Made by a program: the position numbers and the translations under genes. The notes beneath the pieces were generated by a model. That model did no database searches and was not told the DNA's origin. It saw nothing but the letters and a program-made list of their open reading frames with translations. DNA of 64,000 nt, from assembly GCF_050157905.1 (NCBI RefSeq), contig NZ_JBKIWZ010000001.1, forward strand, positions 3,472,001 to 3,536,000. Direction: 5' to 3'. Below are positions 26,189-35,844 of this stretch, in pieces (the first letter of the stretch is position 1; every line of letters starts with the position of its first letter). Source of the DNA: Pantoea sp050157905. GTDB taxonomy: Bacteria > Pseudomonadota > Gammaproteobacteria > Enterobacterales > Enterobacteriaceae.

Positions 26189-26231
26189 AAATGGAAATAG
26201 TTTTTGATTTAAGAAAATAAATGCTTATGCT
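26189..26231 (+). promoter_or_regulatory. aceBAK promoter with IclR box
   Basis: TGGAAATAGTTTTTG (26192-26206) matches the IclR operator consensus TGGAAATNATTTCCA in its left half and most of the right. It overlaps a promoter with -35 TTGATT (26204-26209) and -10 TATGCT (26226-26231) at a spacing of 16. The arrangement closely resembles the E. coli aceB control region, so IclR repression relieved on acetate is expected. Confidence 0.8.
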
Positions 26232-26307
26232 CTGATCCTGTAGCGCATAAAACCAGCACCCCGTGGATCCGCTGCATTCGATCCTTTGAATACAGGAGAG
26301 CGCCAGC

Positions 26308-27906
26308 ATGACAGACTCAGTGATCAGCCATTCCCTGATTTTCAGCCAGCCCTTTAGCCATGCCGAACAACAGGTGTTAACCCCTGAAGCGATCGTGTTT
26401 CTTGAAAGACTGGTCGCACGCTTTGCACCACAGCGTGAGGCCCTGTTATCGGCTCGTCAGCAGCGCCAGCTTCGCTACGATCAGGGTTATCTGCCAGACT
26501 TCGATATGGAAACTGCTTCCATAAGAGAAAGTGAGTGGCGCATTCAATCCATTCCGGCAGATTTGACCGACCGCCGGGTCGAGATTACCGGTCCGCCCGA
26601 TCGCAAAATGGTGATTAATGCACTGAATGCTAACGTAAATGTCTTTATGGCCGACTTTGAGGATTCGCTGTCGCCGGAATGGAAAAAACTGATTGAAGGG
26701 CAGCTGACACTGCAGGAGGCGGTGCAGGGCACACTGAGGTATACCAGCGACAACGGCAAAATCTATCAGTTAAGTGCCACTCCTGCGGTCCTGATGTGCC
26801 GGGTGCGCGGCCTGCATCTGGCAGAAAAGCATGTCAGCTGGCAGGGAGAGGCGATTCCGGGCGGGCTGTTCGACTTCGCGCTCTACTTCTTCCATAACGT
26901 GCGTCCGCTGCTGGCTAAAGGCAGCGGGCCATACTTCTATCTGCCAAAAACCGAAAGCTGGCAGGAAATCGCCTGGTGGCGTGAGATCTTCAGTTTCAGT
27001 GAGGATCACTTCGATCTTCCTCGCGGAACGATCAAGGCCACAGTCCTGATCGAAACCTTACCCGCCGTTTTTCAGATGGATGAGATCCTGTGGAATCTGC
27101 GCGATCACATCACCGGCCTCAACTGCGGTCGCTGGGATTACATCTTTAGCTACATCAAAACTCTGAAACAGCATGCCGATCGCGTGCTGCCCGATCGCCA
27201 GTCCGTCACGATGGATCAGCCGTTCCTGAATGCCTATTCGCGCCTGCTGATCAAAACCTGCCATCGGCGGGGCGCGTTTGCGATGGGCGGCATGTCGGCG
27301 CTGATTCCTGCGAAAGATCCCTCACGCAACGCCTGGGTACTGCAGCGCGTAAAAGAAGACAAGCAACGTGAAGCCAGTAACGGACACGACGGCACCTGGA
27401 TTGCACATCCTGGCCTGGCCGATACCGCCATGGCGGTTTTCGACGCCGCGCTGGGCGACCGGCTAAATCAGCTGCATGTCCTGCGTGAAGAGGATGCGCC
27501 TGTCACCGCAGAGCAATTGCTCGCACCCTGTCAGGGTGAGCGAACCGAAGCTGGCATGCGCGCCAACATCCGTGTCGCGCTGCACTATCTGGAGGCCTGG
27601 ATCAGCGGTAATGGCTGCGTGCCGATTGACGGGCTGATGGAAGATGCAGCGACCGCAGAGATTGCGCGCACCTCTATCTGGCAATGGATTCGTCATCAGC
27701 AGCACCTCAGTAACGGCCAGCCGGTCACCGCCGGGCTGTTTCTGCGCTGGCTGAATGAAGAGCTGCACCTGCTGCAGAACGCGCTGGGCGAAACGCATTT
27801 CAGCGCCGGTCGCTATAGCGATGCGGCGCAGCTAATGGCGCAGATCACCACGGAGCGCGAGCTGGTTTCCTTTCTTACCCTGCCAGGCTATCGCCTGATC
27901 CCTTAG
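26308..27906 (+). CDS. aceB: malate synthase A
   Basis: Condenses glyoxylate with acetyl-CoA to malate in the glyoxylate bypass. The 532 residues (E. coli 533) contain the metal-binding FMADFEDSLSPEW, GLNCGRWDYIFSYIKTL and GGMSALIPAKD motifs. AGGAG sits 9 bases before the ATG. First gene of aceBAK, 16 bases before aceA. Confidence 0.98.
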   Translation: MTDSVISHSLIFSQPFSHAEQQVLTPEAIVFLERLVARFAPQREALLSARQQRQLRYDQGYLPDFDMETASIRESEWRIQSIPADLTDRRVEITGPPDRKMVINALNANVNVFMADFEDSLSPEWKKLIEGQLTLQEAVQGTLRYTSDNGKIYQLSATPAVLMCRVRGLHLAEKHVSWQGEAIPGGLFDFALYFFHNVRPLLAKGSGPYFYLPKTESWQEIAWWREIFSFSEDHFDLPRGTIKATVLIETLPAVFQMDEILWNLRDHITGLNCGRWDYIFSYIKTLKQHADRVLPDRQSVTMDQPFLNAYSRLLIKTCHRRGAFAMGGMSALIPAKDPSRNAWVLQRVKEDKQREASNGHDGTWIAHPGLADTAMAVFDAALGDRLNQLHVLREEDAPVTAEQLLAPCQGERTEAGMRANIRVALHYLEAWISGNGCVPIDGLMEDAATAEIARTSIWQWIRHQQHLSNGQPVTAGLFLRWLNEELHLLQNALGETHFSAGRYSDAAQLMAQITTERELVSFLTLPGYRLIP

Positions 27907-27922
27907 ACAGAGGAGCATTGCC

Positions 27923-29224
27923 ATGACACGTACTCAACAGATCGAACAACTCGAACATCTCTGGCAGACCGCACGCTGGCAGGGAATTACCCGTCCCTAC
28001 AGCGCGGCAGAGGTGGTGAATCTGCGTGGATCGGTTCTGCCCGCCTGTACGCTGGCTACGCGCGGCGCGGAAAAGCTCTGGTCGCTGCTGAACGGCGGAG
28101 CGAAGAAAGGGTATGTCAACAGCCTGGGAGCGCTGACGGGCGGGCAGGCACTGCAGCAGGCGAAAGCGGGCATTGAGGCGATCTACCTCTCCGGCTGGCA
28201 GGTGGCGGCGGATGCCAACGTGGCGGGGCAGATGTATCCGGATCAGTCGCTCTATCCGGTGAACTCGGTGCCGGAGGTGGTGACACGTATTAATCAGACC
28301 TTTCAGCGCGCCGATCAGATTCAGTGGGCAAGCGGTATCGAAGCCAGCGACAGCCGCCACACTGATTTCTTTCTGCCGATCGTGGCGGACGCGGAAGCGG
28401 GATTTGGCGGTGTGCTGAATGCGTTTGAGCTGATGAAGGCGATGATTCAGGCGGGCGCGGCGGCCGTTCACTTCGAAGACCAGCTGGCGGCCGTCAAAAA
28501 ATGTGGTCACATGGGCGGCAAAGTACTGGTGCCGACGCAGGAAGCAATTCAGAAGCTGGTTGCGGCACGGCTGGCTGCGGATGTGATGGGGGTACCAACC
28601 CTGCTGCTGGCCCGGACTGATGCCGATGCCGCGGATCTGCTGACCTCCGACTGCGATGAATATGATCGGCCCTTTATCCGCGGAGATCGTACGGCAGAAG
28701 GCTTCTTCCGCACGCACGCCGGAATTGAGCAGGCAATCAGCCGCGGGCTGGCCTATGCGCCTTACGCTGACATCCTGTGGTGCGAAACCTCCACGCCTGA
28801 TCTGGCGATGGCGCAGCGCTTTGCCGACGCCATTCATGAACGCTTTCCGGGCAAGCTGCTGGCCTATAACTGTTCGCCATCGTTCAACTGGAAAAAGAAC
28901 CTCGACGATCGCACCATCGCGACGTTCCAGCAGTCGCTCAGCGACATGGGCTATCGCTTCCAGTTCATCACGCTGGCGGGCATCCACAGCATGTGGTTCA
29001 ACATGTTCGATCTGGCTCATGCCTATGCACAGGGTGAAGGCATGCGCCACTACGTTGAGAAGGTTCAGCAGCCGGAGTTCGCCGCCCGCGATCGCGGTTA
29101 CAGCTTTTCCTCGCACCAGCAGGAGGTGGGCACCGGCTATTTCGATCAGGTGACCAACATCATTCAGGGTGGTAAATCATCGGTGACGGCACTGACTGGC
29201 TCCACCGAAGAGCACCAGTTCTGA
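27923..29224 (+). CDS. aceA: isocitrate lyase
   Basis: Splits isocitrate into glyoxylate and succinate, allowing growth on acetate or fatty acids. The 433 residues (E. coli 434) have the signature KKCGHMGGKV with the catalytic Cys194, preceded by VHFEDQLAAV. GGAG precedes the ATG. A GC-rich hairpin follows before aceK. Confidence 0.98.
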   Translation: MTRTQQIEQLEHLWQTARWQGITRPYSAAEVVNLRGSVLPACTLATRGAEKLWSLLNGGAKKGYVNSLGALTGGQALQQAKAGIEAIYLSGWQVAADANVAGQMYPDQSLYPVNSVPEVVTRINQTFQRADQIQWASGIEASDSRHTDFFLPIVADAEAGFGGVLNAFELMKAMIQAGAAAVHFEDQLAAVKKCGHMGGKVLVPTQEAIQKLVAARLAADVMGVPTLLLARTDADAADLLTSDCDEYDRPFIRGDRTAEGFFRTHAGIEQAISRGLAYAPYADILWCETSTPDLAMAQRFADAIHERFPGKLLAYNCSPSFNWKKNLDDRTIATFQQSLSDMGYRFQFITLAGIHSMWFNMFDLAHAYAQGEGMRHYVEKVQQPEFAARDRGYSFSSHQQEVGTGYFDQVTNIIQGGKSSVTALTGSTEEHQF

Positions 29225-29247
29225 TCTTGTCTGCTGACTGACTCCCC

Positions 29248-29268
29248 GCCCGCCACGTGCAGGCGGGC
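29248..29268 (+). other. hairpin in the aceA-aceK spacer
   Basis: GCCCGCC-ACGTGCA-GGCGGGC, a perfect 7-base-pair stem without a T-tract, 23 bases after aceA. In E. coli the same spacer holds REP-like hairpins linked to the sharp drop in aceK expression. A similar mRNA-stabilising or damping role is inferred. Confidence 0.6.
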
Positions 29269-29285
29269 ACTGACCGGAGCCGATT

Positions 29286-31034
29286 ATGCCGCCACGCGAA
29301 TCGCTGATCGCCCACACCATTCTGCAGGGATTTGATGCGCAGTATGGCCGCTTCCTCGACATTACGGCTGGCGCGCAGCAGCGCTTTGAACAGGCGGAAT
29401 GGCAGGCGGTGCAGCACGCCATGAAAGCCCGTATTCATCTCTATGATCACCATGTCAGCCTGGTCGCTGACCAGCTGCGGGTGCTGAACGGCGCAGCAGA
29501 CTGGGATGTCAGGTTCTGGCTGCGGGTCAAGGATCACTATCAAAGCCTGCTGCCCGGCTATCCCCGGCATGAAATTGCCGAAAGCTTTTTCAATTCCGTC
29601 TACTGCCGGTTACACGGCCATGCCGATCTGCAGCCGGATCGGCTGTTTATCTTTACTTCTCAGTCCCGTACCGTGCCCGTCACGCCCTTGCGTCCGCTGT
29701 CGCGTACGTATCTGCCGCAGCGGGGCTGGCTGGCACTGGTGGATGAGGTGCTGGACGATCTGCCTCTAACGCTGCCGTGGCAGCATCGTGCACGCGATGT
29801 CGGCTGGATTGTCCGCCATCTGCAGTCGCACTTTTCCCGACTGAACCAAGGCTGGCTTGAGGTCAGCAGCGAGCTTTTTTACCGCAATAAAACTGCCTGG
29901 CTGGTGGCACGTCTGCATCTGCCGGAGGGAATCTTTCCCTGCCTGCTGCCCGTTCAGCGCAGTGACGCGGGCGAACTGTGGATCGACACCTGTCTGACCG
30001 ATGTGAACGACGCCAGCATCGTTTTCGGTTTTGCCCGCGCCTATTTCATGGTCTATGCCCCGGTGCCGGCGGCGCTGGTTGCCTGGCTGCAGCCGATTCT
30101 GCCCGGCAAGACGCTGGCGGAGCGCTACATGGCAATCGGCTGCCAGAAGCACGGTAAAACCGAATGTTATCGTGAATATCTTCAGGCGCTGGCTGAGAAC
30201 ATGGCGGCGTTTGAGATCGCGCCCGGCGTGCGTGGCATGGTGATGCTGGTCTTTACGCTGCCAGGCTTTGACTGGGTGTTTAAGGTCATCCGGGATCGCT
30301 TTGCACCGCAAAAAGAGGTGACGGAAGCGCAGGTCCGCGCCTGTTATCAGCAGGTCAAAGAGCATGACCGCGTGGGGCGGATGGCGGATACCCAGGAATT
30401 CGAACAATTTGCGCTGCCGCTGGCGCGCCTTTCACCGGCGCTGCTGGCGGAGCTTTACGCCTGTGTGGCGGAGAAACTGCATGTCGAGGGCGATCGTTTG
30501 ATCATCCGTCATCTGTGGCTGGAACGGCGTATGCAACCGCTTAATCTCTATCTGGCGCAGGCCAGCGCCGCCGGGCGTGAGCATGCCATCGACGAGTATG
30601 GCAATGCCATCAAACAGCTTGCGGCGGCGAATATCTTTCCGGGCGACATGCTGTTTAAAAACTTCGGCATCACCCGTCACGGTCGGGTGATCTTCTACGA
30701 CTACGATGAAATTCGCCCGATGCAGGATCTCAACTTTCGTGAAGTGCCTGCGGCGCGCTATGAAGAGGATGAGCTCAGCGCCGAGCCGTGGTACAGCGTC
30801 GGGCCGGACGATGTCTTTCCGGAAACCTTCCGCTACGCGTTATGCAGCGAAGCCGAAACCGGCACGTTGCTGCTGGCGCTGCATCCGGAGCTATTCGATG
30901 CTGGCTGGTGGCGCGCACAGCAGCAGCGCATCGCCCAGGGCCATGTGGAAGAGGTGATCGCCTGGCGGCAGACGCAGCGTTTCAGCGTCTGCTACGCCGC
31001 TGAAGCGATTAGCGACCGCTGTACGCCAGCGTGA
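29286..31034 (+). CDS. aceK: isocitrate dehydrogenase kinase/phosphatase
   Basis: Phosphorylates and dephosphorylates isocitrate dehydrogenase and so divides carbon between the TCA cycle and the glyoxylate bypass. The 582 residues (E. coli 578) include the regulatory N-terminal half and the kinase-like part with KNFGITRHGRVIFYDYDE, whose aspartates serve metal binding and catalysis. Its last 26 bases overlap the end of iclR on the other strand; arpA, which separates them in E. coli, is absent. Confidence 0.97.
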   Translation: MPPRESLIAHTILQGFDAQYGRFLDITAGAQQRFEQAEWQAVQHAMKARIHLYDHHVSLVADQLRVLNGAADWDVRFWLRVKDHYQSLLPGYPRHEIAESFFNSVYCRLHGHADLQPDRLFIFTSQSRTVPVTPLRPLSRTYLPQRGWLALVDEVLDDLPLTLPWQHRARDVGWIVRHLQSHFSRLNQGWLEVSSELFYRNKTAWLVARLHLPEGIFPCLLPVQRSDAGELWIDTCLTDVNDASIVFGFARAYFMVYAPVPAALVAWLQPILPGKTLAERYMAIGCQKHGKTECYREYLQALAENMAAFEIAPGVRGMVMLVFTLPGFDWVFKVIRDRFAPQKEVTEAQVRACYQQVKEHDRVGRMADTQEFEQFALPLARLSPALLAELYACVAEKLHVEGDRLIIRHLWLERRMQPLNLYLAQASAAGREHAIDEYGNAIKQLAAANIFPGDMLFKNFGITRHGRVIFYDYDEIRPMQDLNFREVPAARYEEDELSAEPWYSVGPDDVFPETFRYALCSEAETGTLLLALHPELFDAGWWRAQQQRIAQGHVEEVIAWRQTQRFSVCYAAEAISDRCTPA

Positions 31035-31836
31035 CCTGACGTGCTTCCCGGATGACCAGCGCGCCCAGTTCAGTAATGCGGTCGTCTGTCATGCGGGCAA
31101 TAGGGCCGGAAATGGAGAGCGCCGCAAACGCCTCGCCATGTTCATCATAGATAGGCGCGGCCACGCAGCGTAGCCCCAGCGCATGCTCCTCATCATCCAG
31201 CGAAAAGCCCGCTTTGCGCACCTGCGCCAGATTCTCTTTCAGGCTCTGCGGTGACATCAGGGTTTTCGGCGTGTAGTAGTGCAGTCCTTTCTGATGCAGC
31301 AGGGCCGTGACCTGATCCTCGCTCAGATGCGCCAGAAACGCTTTGCCTGCGCCTGACGCGTGCATCGGCAGCTTGCCGCCAATCGGCGCTGACATCCGCA
31401 TGAGCTGGGTGCACTGCACCTGATCGATAATCACCGCCTGATGATCGCTGAGATCCAGCACCGCCAGATTGACCGTTTCGCCGGACTGCTCCATCAGGCT
31501 GCGCAGCACGGGGTGAACCAGCGCCAGCAGATTACGGCTCTGCAGGAAACTGCTGCCGACCACAAAGGCGTGGGCACCCATCGTCCAGAGTCCGAGATCG
31601 CCGACCTGGCGGACAAAGCCCTGCTGCTGCATGGTGCTGAGCAGGCGATGTGTGGTGGAGTTCGGCAGACCCGCCTGCTGCGCCAGTTCGGTCAGGGCGA
31701 CGCTGCCATGTGAATCGGCAATCAGCTCCAGCAGCGTCAGGCCACGGGTCAGCGACTGTACCTGTCCCCCCGCTGGCGCGACGGCAGGTGAGCTTCGGGG
31801 TTTCTTGCCACGCTTAACGGGAACCGGCGTTGCCAT
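31009..31836 (-). CDS. iclR: transcriptional repressor IclR
   Basis: Represses aceBAK and itself; glyoxylate and pyruvate act as opposing effectors in E. coli. The 275 residues show an N-terminal winged helix (VALTELAQQAGLPNSTTHRLL, about residues 46-66) and a C-terminal IclR effector domain with APIGGKLPMHASGAGKAF and DDEEHALGLRC. The ATG at 31836 has GGAGA about 5 bases upstream. A good IclR box lies just upstream. Divergent from metH and convergent with aceK. Confidence 0.97.
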   Translation of the reverse strand: MATPVPVKRGKKPRSSPAVAPAGGQVQSLTRGLTLLELIADSHGSVALTELAQQAGLPNSTTHRLLSTMQQQGFVRQVGDLGLWTMGAHAFVVGSSFLQSRNLLALVHPVLRSLMEQSGETVNLAVLDLSDHQAVIIDQVQCTQLMRMSAPIGGKLPMHASGAGKAFLAHLSEDQVTALLHQKGLHYYTPKTLMSPQSLKENLAQVRKAGFSLDDEEHALGLRCVAAPIYDEHGEAFAALSISGPIARMTDDRITELGALVIREARQVTLAYSGR

Positions 31837-31857
31837 CGTGTCTCTCCTTTTTCATTG

Positions 31858-31872
31858 TGGAAATCATTTTCG
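31858..31872. promoter_or_regulatory. IclR operator upstream of iclR
   Basis: TGGAAATCATTTTCG differs from the consensus TGGAAATNATTTCCA at only two of the fixed positions. It lies 22 bases upstream of the iclR start, where autorepression is known in E. coli, and in the region shared with metH. Confidence 0.8.
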
Positions 31873-32026
31873 TTTTAATCGGGCGGTTTGCAAACGCTGG
31901 TTTTCTGGTCAGACCTGTAGCGTCGTGCTGAAAATGTCTTGTCTGCGGTTACTTTTTCGCCTGACCAGCTTATGCCAGAATAAAAATCGGGGTTTTCGCC
32001 AGCAGACTGACGTGAATGGGGCAACA

Positions 32027-35000
32027 GTGAGCAAAAAAATCGACGCGTTACATCAGCAGCTCGCACAACGCATTATGGTGCTGGATGGCGGCATGGGCAC
32101 CATGATCCAGCGCTACGGGCTGGAAGAAAAGGCGTTTCGCGGCAGCCGCTTTGCTGGCTGGCCCTGCGATCTGAAAGGCAATAACGATCTGCTGGTGTTG
32201 AGTCAGCCGCAGGTGATCCGCGAGATCCATGACGCCTACCTGGCTGCAGGCGCGGATATTCTCGAAACCAACACCTTTAACGCCACGTCGATCGCGATGG
32301 CGGACTACCAGATGGAGAGCCTGGCGGCGGAGATCAATTTTGAAGCCGCCCGACTGGCACGCGCCTGCGCCGACGCGTGGACGGCCAAAACGCCGGATCG
32401 ACCGCGTTATGTGGCGGGGGTGCTCGGTCCGACTAACCGCACCTGCTCGATCTCGCCGGATGTCAACGATCCCGCCTTCCGCAACATTACCTTCACCCAG
32501 CTGGTGGCGGCGTATCGCGAATCGACCCGCGCGCTGGTGGCAGGCGGGGCGGACATCATTATGATCGAAACCATATTCGATACGCTGAATGCCAAAGCGG
32601 CGGTCTATGCGGTACAGACAGAGATGGAGGCGCTGGGGGTCGCACTGCCGCTGATGATCTCCGGCACCATTACCGATGCCTCCGGCCGCACGCTCTCCGG
32701 CCAGACGACAGAAGCTTTTTACAACGCCCTGCGCCACGCGGAACCCCTCTCCTTTGGACTGAACTGTGCGCTGGGGCCGGATGAGCTGCGCCAGTATGTG
32801 GCGGAGCTGTCGCGGATCGCGGAAGGCTATGTATCCGCGCATCCCAACGCGGGCCTGCCCAATGCGTTCGGGGAGTACGATCTGGATGCCGCGCGGATGG
32901 CAGAGCAGATTGGCGAGTGGGCGAGGGCGGGATTCCTGAATATTATCGGCGGCTGCTGCGGCACCACGCCGGAGCATATCGCGGCCATGGCCCGCGTGGT
33001 GGATGGGGTCGCACCGCGTCCACTGCCGACCCTTCCGGTGGCCTGTCGTCTTTCCGGCCTGGAGCCGCTGAACATCACCGCTGAGTCGCTGTTTGTGAAC
33101 GTCGGTGAGCGCACTAACGTCACCGGCTCAGCTAAATTCAGGCGGTTGATCAAAGAGGAGAAATATAGCGAGGCGCTGGAGGTGGCGCTGCAGCAGGTAC
33201 AGAACGGCGCGCAGATCATCGATATCAACATGGATGAGGGGATGCTCGACGCCGAAGCGGCGATGGTGCGCTTTCTGAATCTGATCGCGGGGGAACCCGA
33301 CATCGCCCGCGTGCCGATTATGATCGACTCCTCGAAATGGGCGGTGATTGAAAAGGGGCTGCAGTGCATTCAGGGCAAAGGGATTGTGAACTCGGTGTCG
33401 ATGAAAGAGGGCGAAGCGGCCTTTATTTATCAGGCGCGCCAGGTGCGGCGTTACGGCGCGGCGATGGTGGTAATGGCGTTTGATGAGGTGGGCCAGGCGG
33501 ACACCCGTGCCCGTAAAATTGAGATCTGTCGCCGGGCCTACCGGATCCTGACGGAGGAGGTCGGTTTCCCGCCGGAAGATATTATCTTCGACCCCAATAT
33601 CTTTGCAGTCGCCACCGGCATTGATGAGCACAATAACTACGCTGCGGATTTCATCGGCGCCTGTGAAGATATCCGGCGCGAGCTGCCCCATGCGCTGATC
33701 TCCGGCGGCGTCTCCAACGTGTCGTTTTCCTTCCGTGGCAATGATCCGGTGCGTGAAGCGATACATGCGGTCTTTCTCTATTACGCCATCCGCAACGGCA
33801 TGGACATGGGCATCGTCAACGCCGGTCAGCTGGCCATCTATGACGATCTGCCAGCGGAACTGCGTGACGCCGTGGAGGATGTGATTCTGAACCGGTGCGA
33901 TGATGGCACCGAGCGGCTGCTGGCGCTGGCGGAGAAATATCGCGGTGGTAAAGGCGATGAGGCACAGGACCAGCAGCTGGCGGAGTGGCGCAGCTGGGCG
34001 GTCGCGAAGCGGCTGGAGTATGCGCTGGTCAAAGGGATCACGACCTTTATCGAACAGGATACCGAAGAGGCGCGCCAGCAGATGCCCCGTCCGATTGAGG
34101 TCATCGAAGGCCCCCTGATGGCGGGCATGAACGTGGTGGGCGATCTGTTCGGCGAAGGCAAAATGTTTCTGCCGCAGGTCGTGAAGTCAGCGCGCGTCAT
34201 GAAGCAGGCGGTGGCGTATCTGGAACCCTTTATTGAAGCCAGTAAAGAGGCAGGGCGCAGCAATGGTAAAATCGTACTGGCTACGGTGAAAGGCGATGTG
34301 CATGACATCGGCAAGAATATTGTTGGCGTGGTGCTGCAGTGCAATAACTACGAGATTGTGGATCTCGGCGTGATGGTGCCGGGCGAGAAGATCCTCAAAA
34401 CCGCGCGGGAAGTGAATGCCGATATTATCGGCTTATCGGGCCTGATCACGCCGTCGCTGGATGAGATGGTCAATATGGCAAAAGAGATGGAGCGGCAGGG
34501 CTTTACGCTGCCGCTGCTGATTGGCGGCGCGACCACCTCGAAGGCGCACACCGCCGTCAAAATTGAGCAGCACTACAGCGGCCCGACCGTCTACGTGCAG
34601 AACGCCTCACGCACCGTGGGCGTGGTGTCGTCGCTGCTCTCCCCGACCCTGAGAGAGGAATTCATCGCGCGGACCCGCAGGGAGTATGAAACCGTGCGCA
34701 TCCAGCACGCGCGTAAGAAGCCCCGCACGCCGCCGATCCCGCTGCAGGCGGCGCGCGATAACGCCACCGTCATCGACTGGCAGCGCTATACGCCGCCGGT
34801 ACCGCATCGGCCAGGCGTCAGTCAGGTGGAGGTGAGCATTGAGACGCTGCGCAACTACATCGACTGGACGCCCTTTTTTATGACCTGGTCGCTGGCAGGC
34901 AAATATCCCCGCATCCTGGAGGATGAGGTCGTGGGCGAAGAGGCGCAGCGTCTGTTTGCTGATGCCCAGGCAATGCTCGACAGACTGAGCGAACAGTCTC

Positions 35001-35710
35001 TGCTTACGCCGCGTGGCGTGATGGGTATTTTCCCGGCAAACCGGGTCGGCGATGACATCCATATCTACCGGGATGAGCGGCGCGAGGAGCTTTTGTGTGT
35101 AAGTCATCACTTACGTCAGCAGACAGAGAAAACGGACTTTGCAAACTACTGCCTGGCCGATTTTGTGGCACCGAAATCCTCAGGAAAGGCAGACTATCTG
35201 GGGGCGTTCGCGGTGACAGGCGGACTGGAAGAGGATGCGCTGGCGGAGGCCTATGACCGCCAGCATGATGATTACAACAAGATCATGGTGAAGGCGCTGG
35301 CGGACCGTCTGGCCGAAGCCTTTGCCGAATATCTGCATGAGCGGGTGCGAAAGGTGATCTGGGGCTTTGCGCCAAACGAAAATCTCAGCAATGAAGCGTT
35401 GATCCGGGAAAATTATCAGGGAATACGTCCGGCACCCGGCTATCCGGCCTGCCCGGAGCATACTGAAAAGGCCGCTATCTGGCGTCTGCTGGCGGTGGAG
35501 CAGCAGACCGGCATGAGGCTCACCGAATCTTTTGCGATGTGGCCCGGCGCGTCCGTATCAGGCTGGTATTTCAGTCATCCCGAGAGTCGCTATTTCGCTG
35601 TCGCGCAGATTCAGCGTGACCAGGTCGAGGATTATGCGGCCCGCAAAGGGATGCCGGTAAGTGAGGTGGAGCGCTGGCTGGCACCCCAACTCGGCTACGA
35701 TGCGGAGTGA
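32027..35710 (+). CDS. metH: cobalamin-dependent methionine synthase
   Basis: Transfers methyl from methyltetrahydrofolate to homocysteine through enzyme-bound cobalamin. From the GTG at 32027 it has 1227 residues, equal to E. coli, and MSKKIDALHQQL aligns with the E. coli N-terminus; GGGG lies 5 bases before. The frame is open further upstream but runs antisense into iclR. Modules in order: homocysteine domain with zinc cysteines (NCALGP and GGCCGTTP), folate domain, the B12 cap and binding domain with DVHDIGKNI (His759), and the activation domain ending in GYDAE. E. coli metH is activated by MetR; I see no convincing MetR site here. Confidence 0.98.
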   Translation: MSKKIDALHQQLAQRIMVLDGGMGTMIQRYGLEEKAFRGSRFAGWPCDLKGNNDLLVLSQPQVIREIHDAYLAAGADILETNTFNATSIAMADYQMESLAAEINFEAARLARACADAWTAKTPDRPRYVAGVLGPTNRTCSISPDVNDPAFRNITFTQLVAAYRESTRALVAGGADIIMIETIFDTLNAKAAVYAVQTEMEALGVALPLMISGTITDASGRTLSGQTTEAFYNALRHAEPLSFGLNCALGPDELRQYVAELSRIAEGYVSAHPNAGLPNAFGEYDLDAARMAEQIGEWARAGFLNIIGGCCGTTPEHIAAMARVVDGVAPRPLPTLPVACRLSGLEPLNITAESLFVNVGERTNVTGSAKFRRLIKEEKYSEALEVALQQVQNGAQIIDINMDEGMLDAEAAMVRFLNLIAGEPDIARVPIMIDSSKWAVIEKGLQCIQGKGIVNSVSMKEGEAAFIYQARQVRRYGAAMVVMAFDEVGQADTRARKIEICRRAYRILTEEVGFPPEDIIFDPNIFAVATGIDEHNNYAADFIGACEDIRRELPHALISGGVSNVSFSFRGNDPVREAIHAVFLYYAIRNGMDMGIVNAGQLAIYDDLPAELRDAVEDVILNRCDDGTERLLALAEKYRGGKGDEAQDQQLAEWRSWAVAKRLEYALVKGITTFIEQDTEEARQQMPRPIEVIEGPLMAGMNVVGDLFGEGKMFLPQVVKSARVMKQAVAYLEPFIEASKEAGRSNGKIVLATVKGDVHDIGKNIVGVVLQCNNYEIVDLGVMVPGEKILKTAREVNADIIGLSGLITPSLDEMVNMAKEMERQGFTLPLLIGGATTSKAHTAVKIEQHYSGPTVYVQNASRTVGVVSSLLSPTLREEFIARTRREYETVRIQHARKKPRTPPIPLQAARDNATVIDWQRYTPPVPHRPGVSQVEVSIETLRNYIDWTPFFMTWSLAGKYPRILEDEVVGEEAQRLFADAQAMLDRLSEQSLLTPRGVMGIFPANRVGDDIHIYRDERREELLCVSHHLRQQTEKTDFANYCLADFVAPKSSGKADYLGAFAVTGGLEEDALAEAYDRQHDDYNKIMVKALADRLAEAFAEYLHERVRKVIWGFAPNENLSNEALIRENYQGIRPAPGYPACPEHTEKAAIWRLLAVEQQTGMRLTESFAMWPGASVSGWYFSHPESRYFAVAQIQRDQVEDYAARKGMPVSEVERWLAPQLGYDAE

Positions 35711-35712
35711 AT

Positions 35713-35740
35713 AAAAAAAGCGGCCAGCGGGCCGCTTTTC
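35713..35740. terminator. terminator between metH and yjbH
   Basis: AGCGGCC-AGCG-GGCCGCT (35719-35736) with A-rich sequence on the left and TTTT on the right. It fits termination of metH 8 bases after its stop and could also work for the convergent yjb operon. Confidence 0.88.
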
Positions 35741-35844
35741 TCTTCTGACGCTGTTCCCTGCGCATTAAGCTCAGGTGTGAGGCAGGTTCATCCTGAGCCC
35801 TGGTCCTCTCCGGAGCATGAAGCGGCCCGAAAGCCGCCCCTGAC

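Noticed and set aside
27875..29116. 413-codon open frame antisense to aceA
   Set aside because: A shadow of aceA, whose catalytic motifs are intact on the plus strand. The antisense product has no recognisable features.
31631..32026. 132-codon in-frame extension upstream of metH
   Set aside because: It runs antisense through the start of iclR and over the intergenic promoters. The GTG at 32027 gives exactly the family length and N-terminus.
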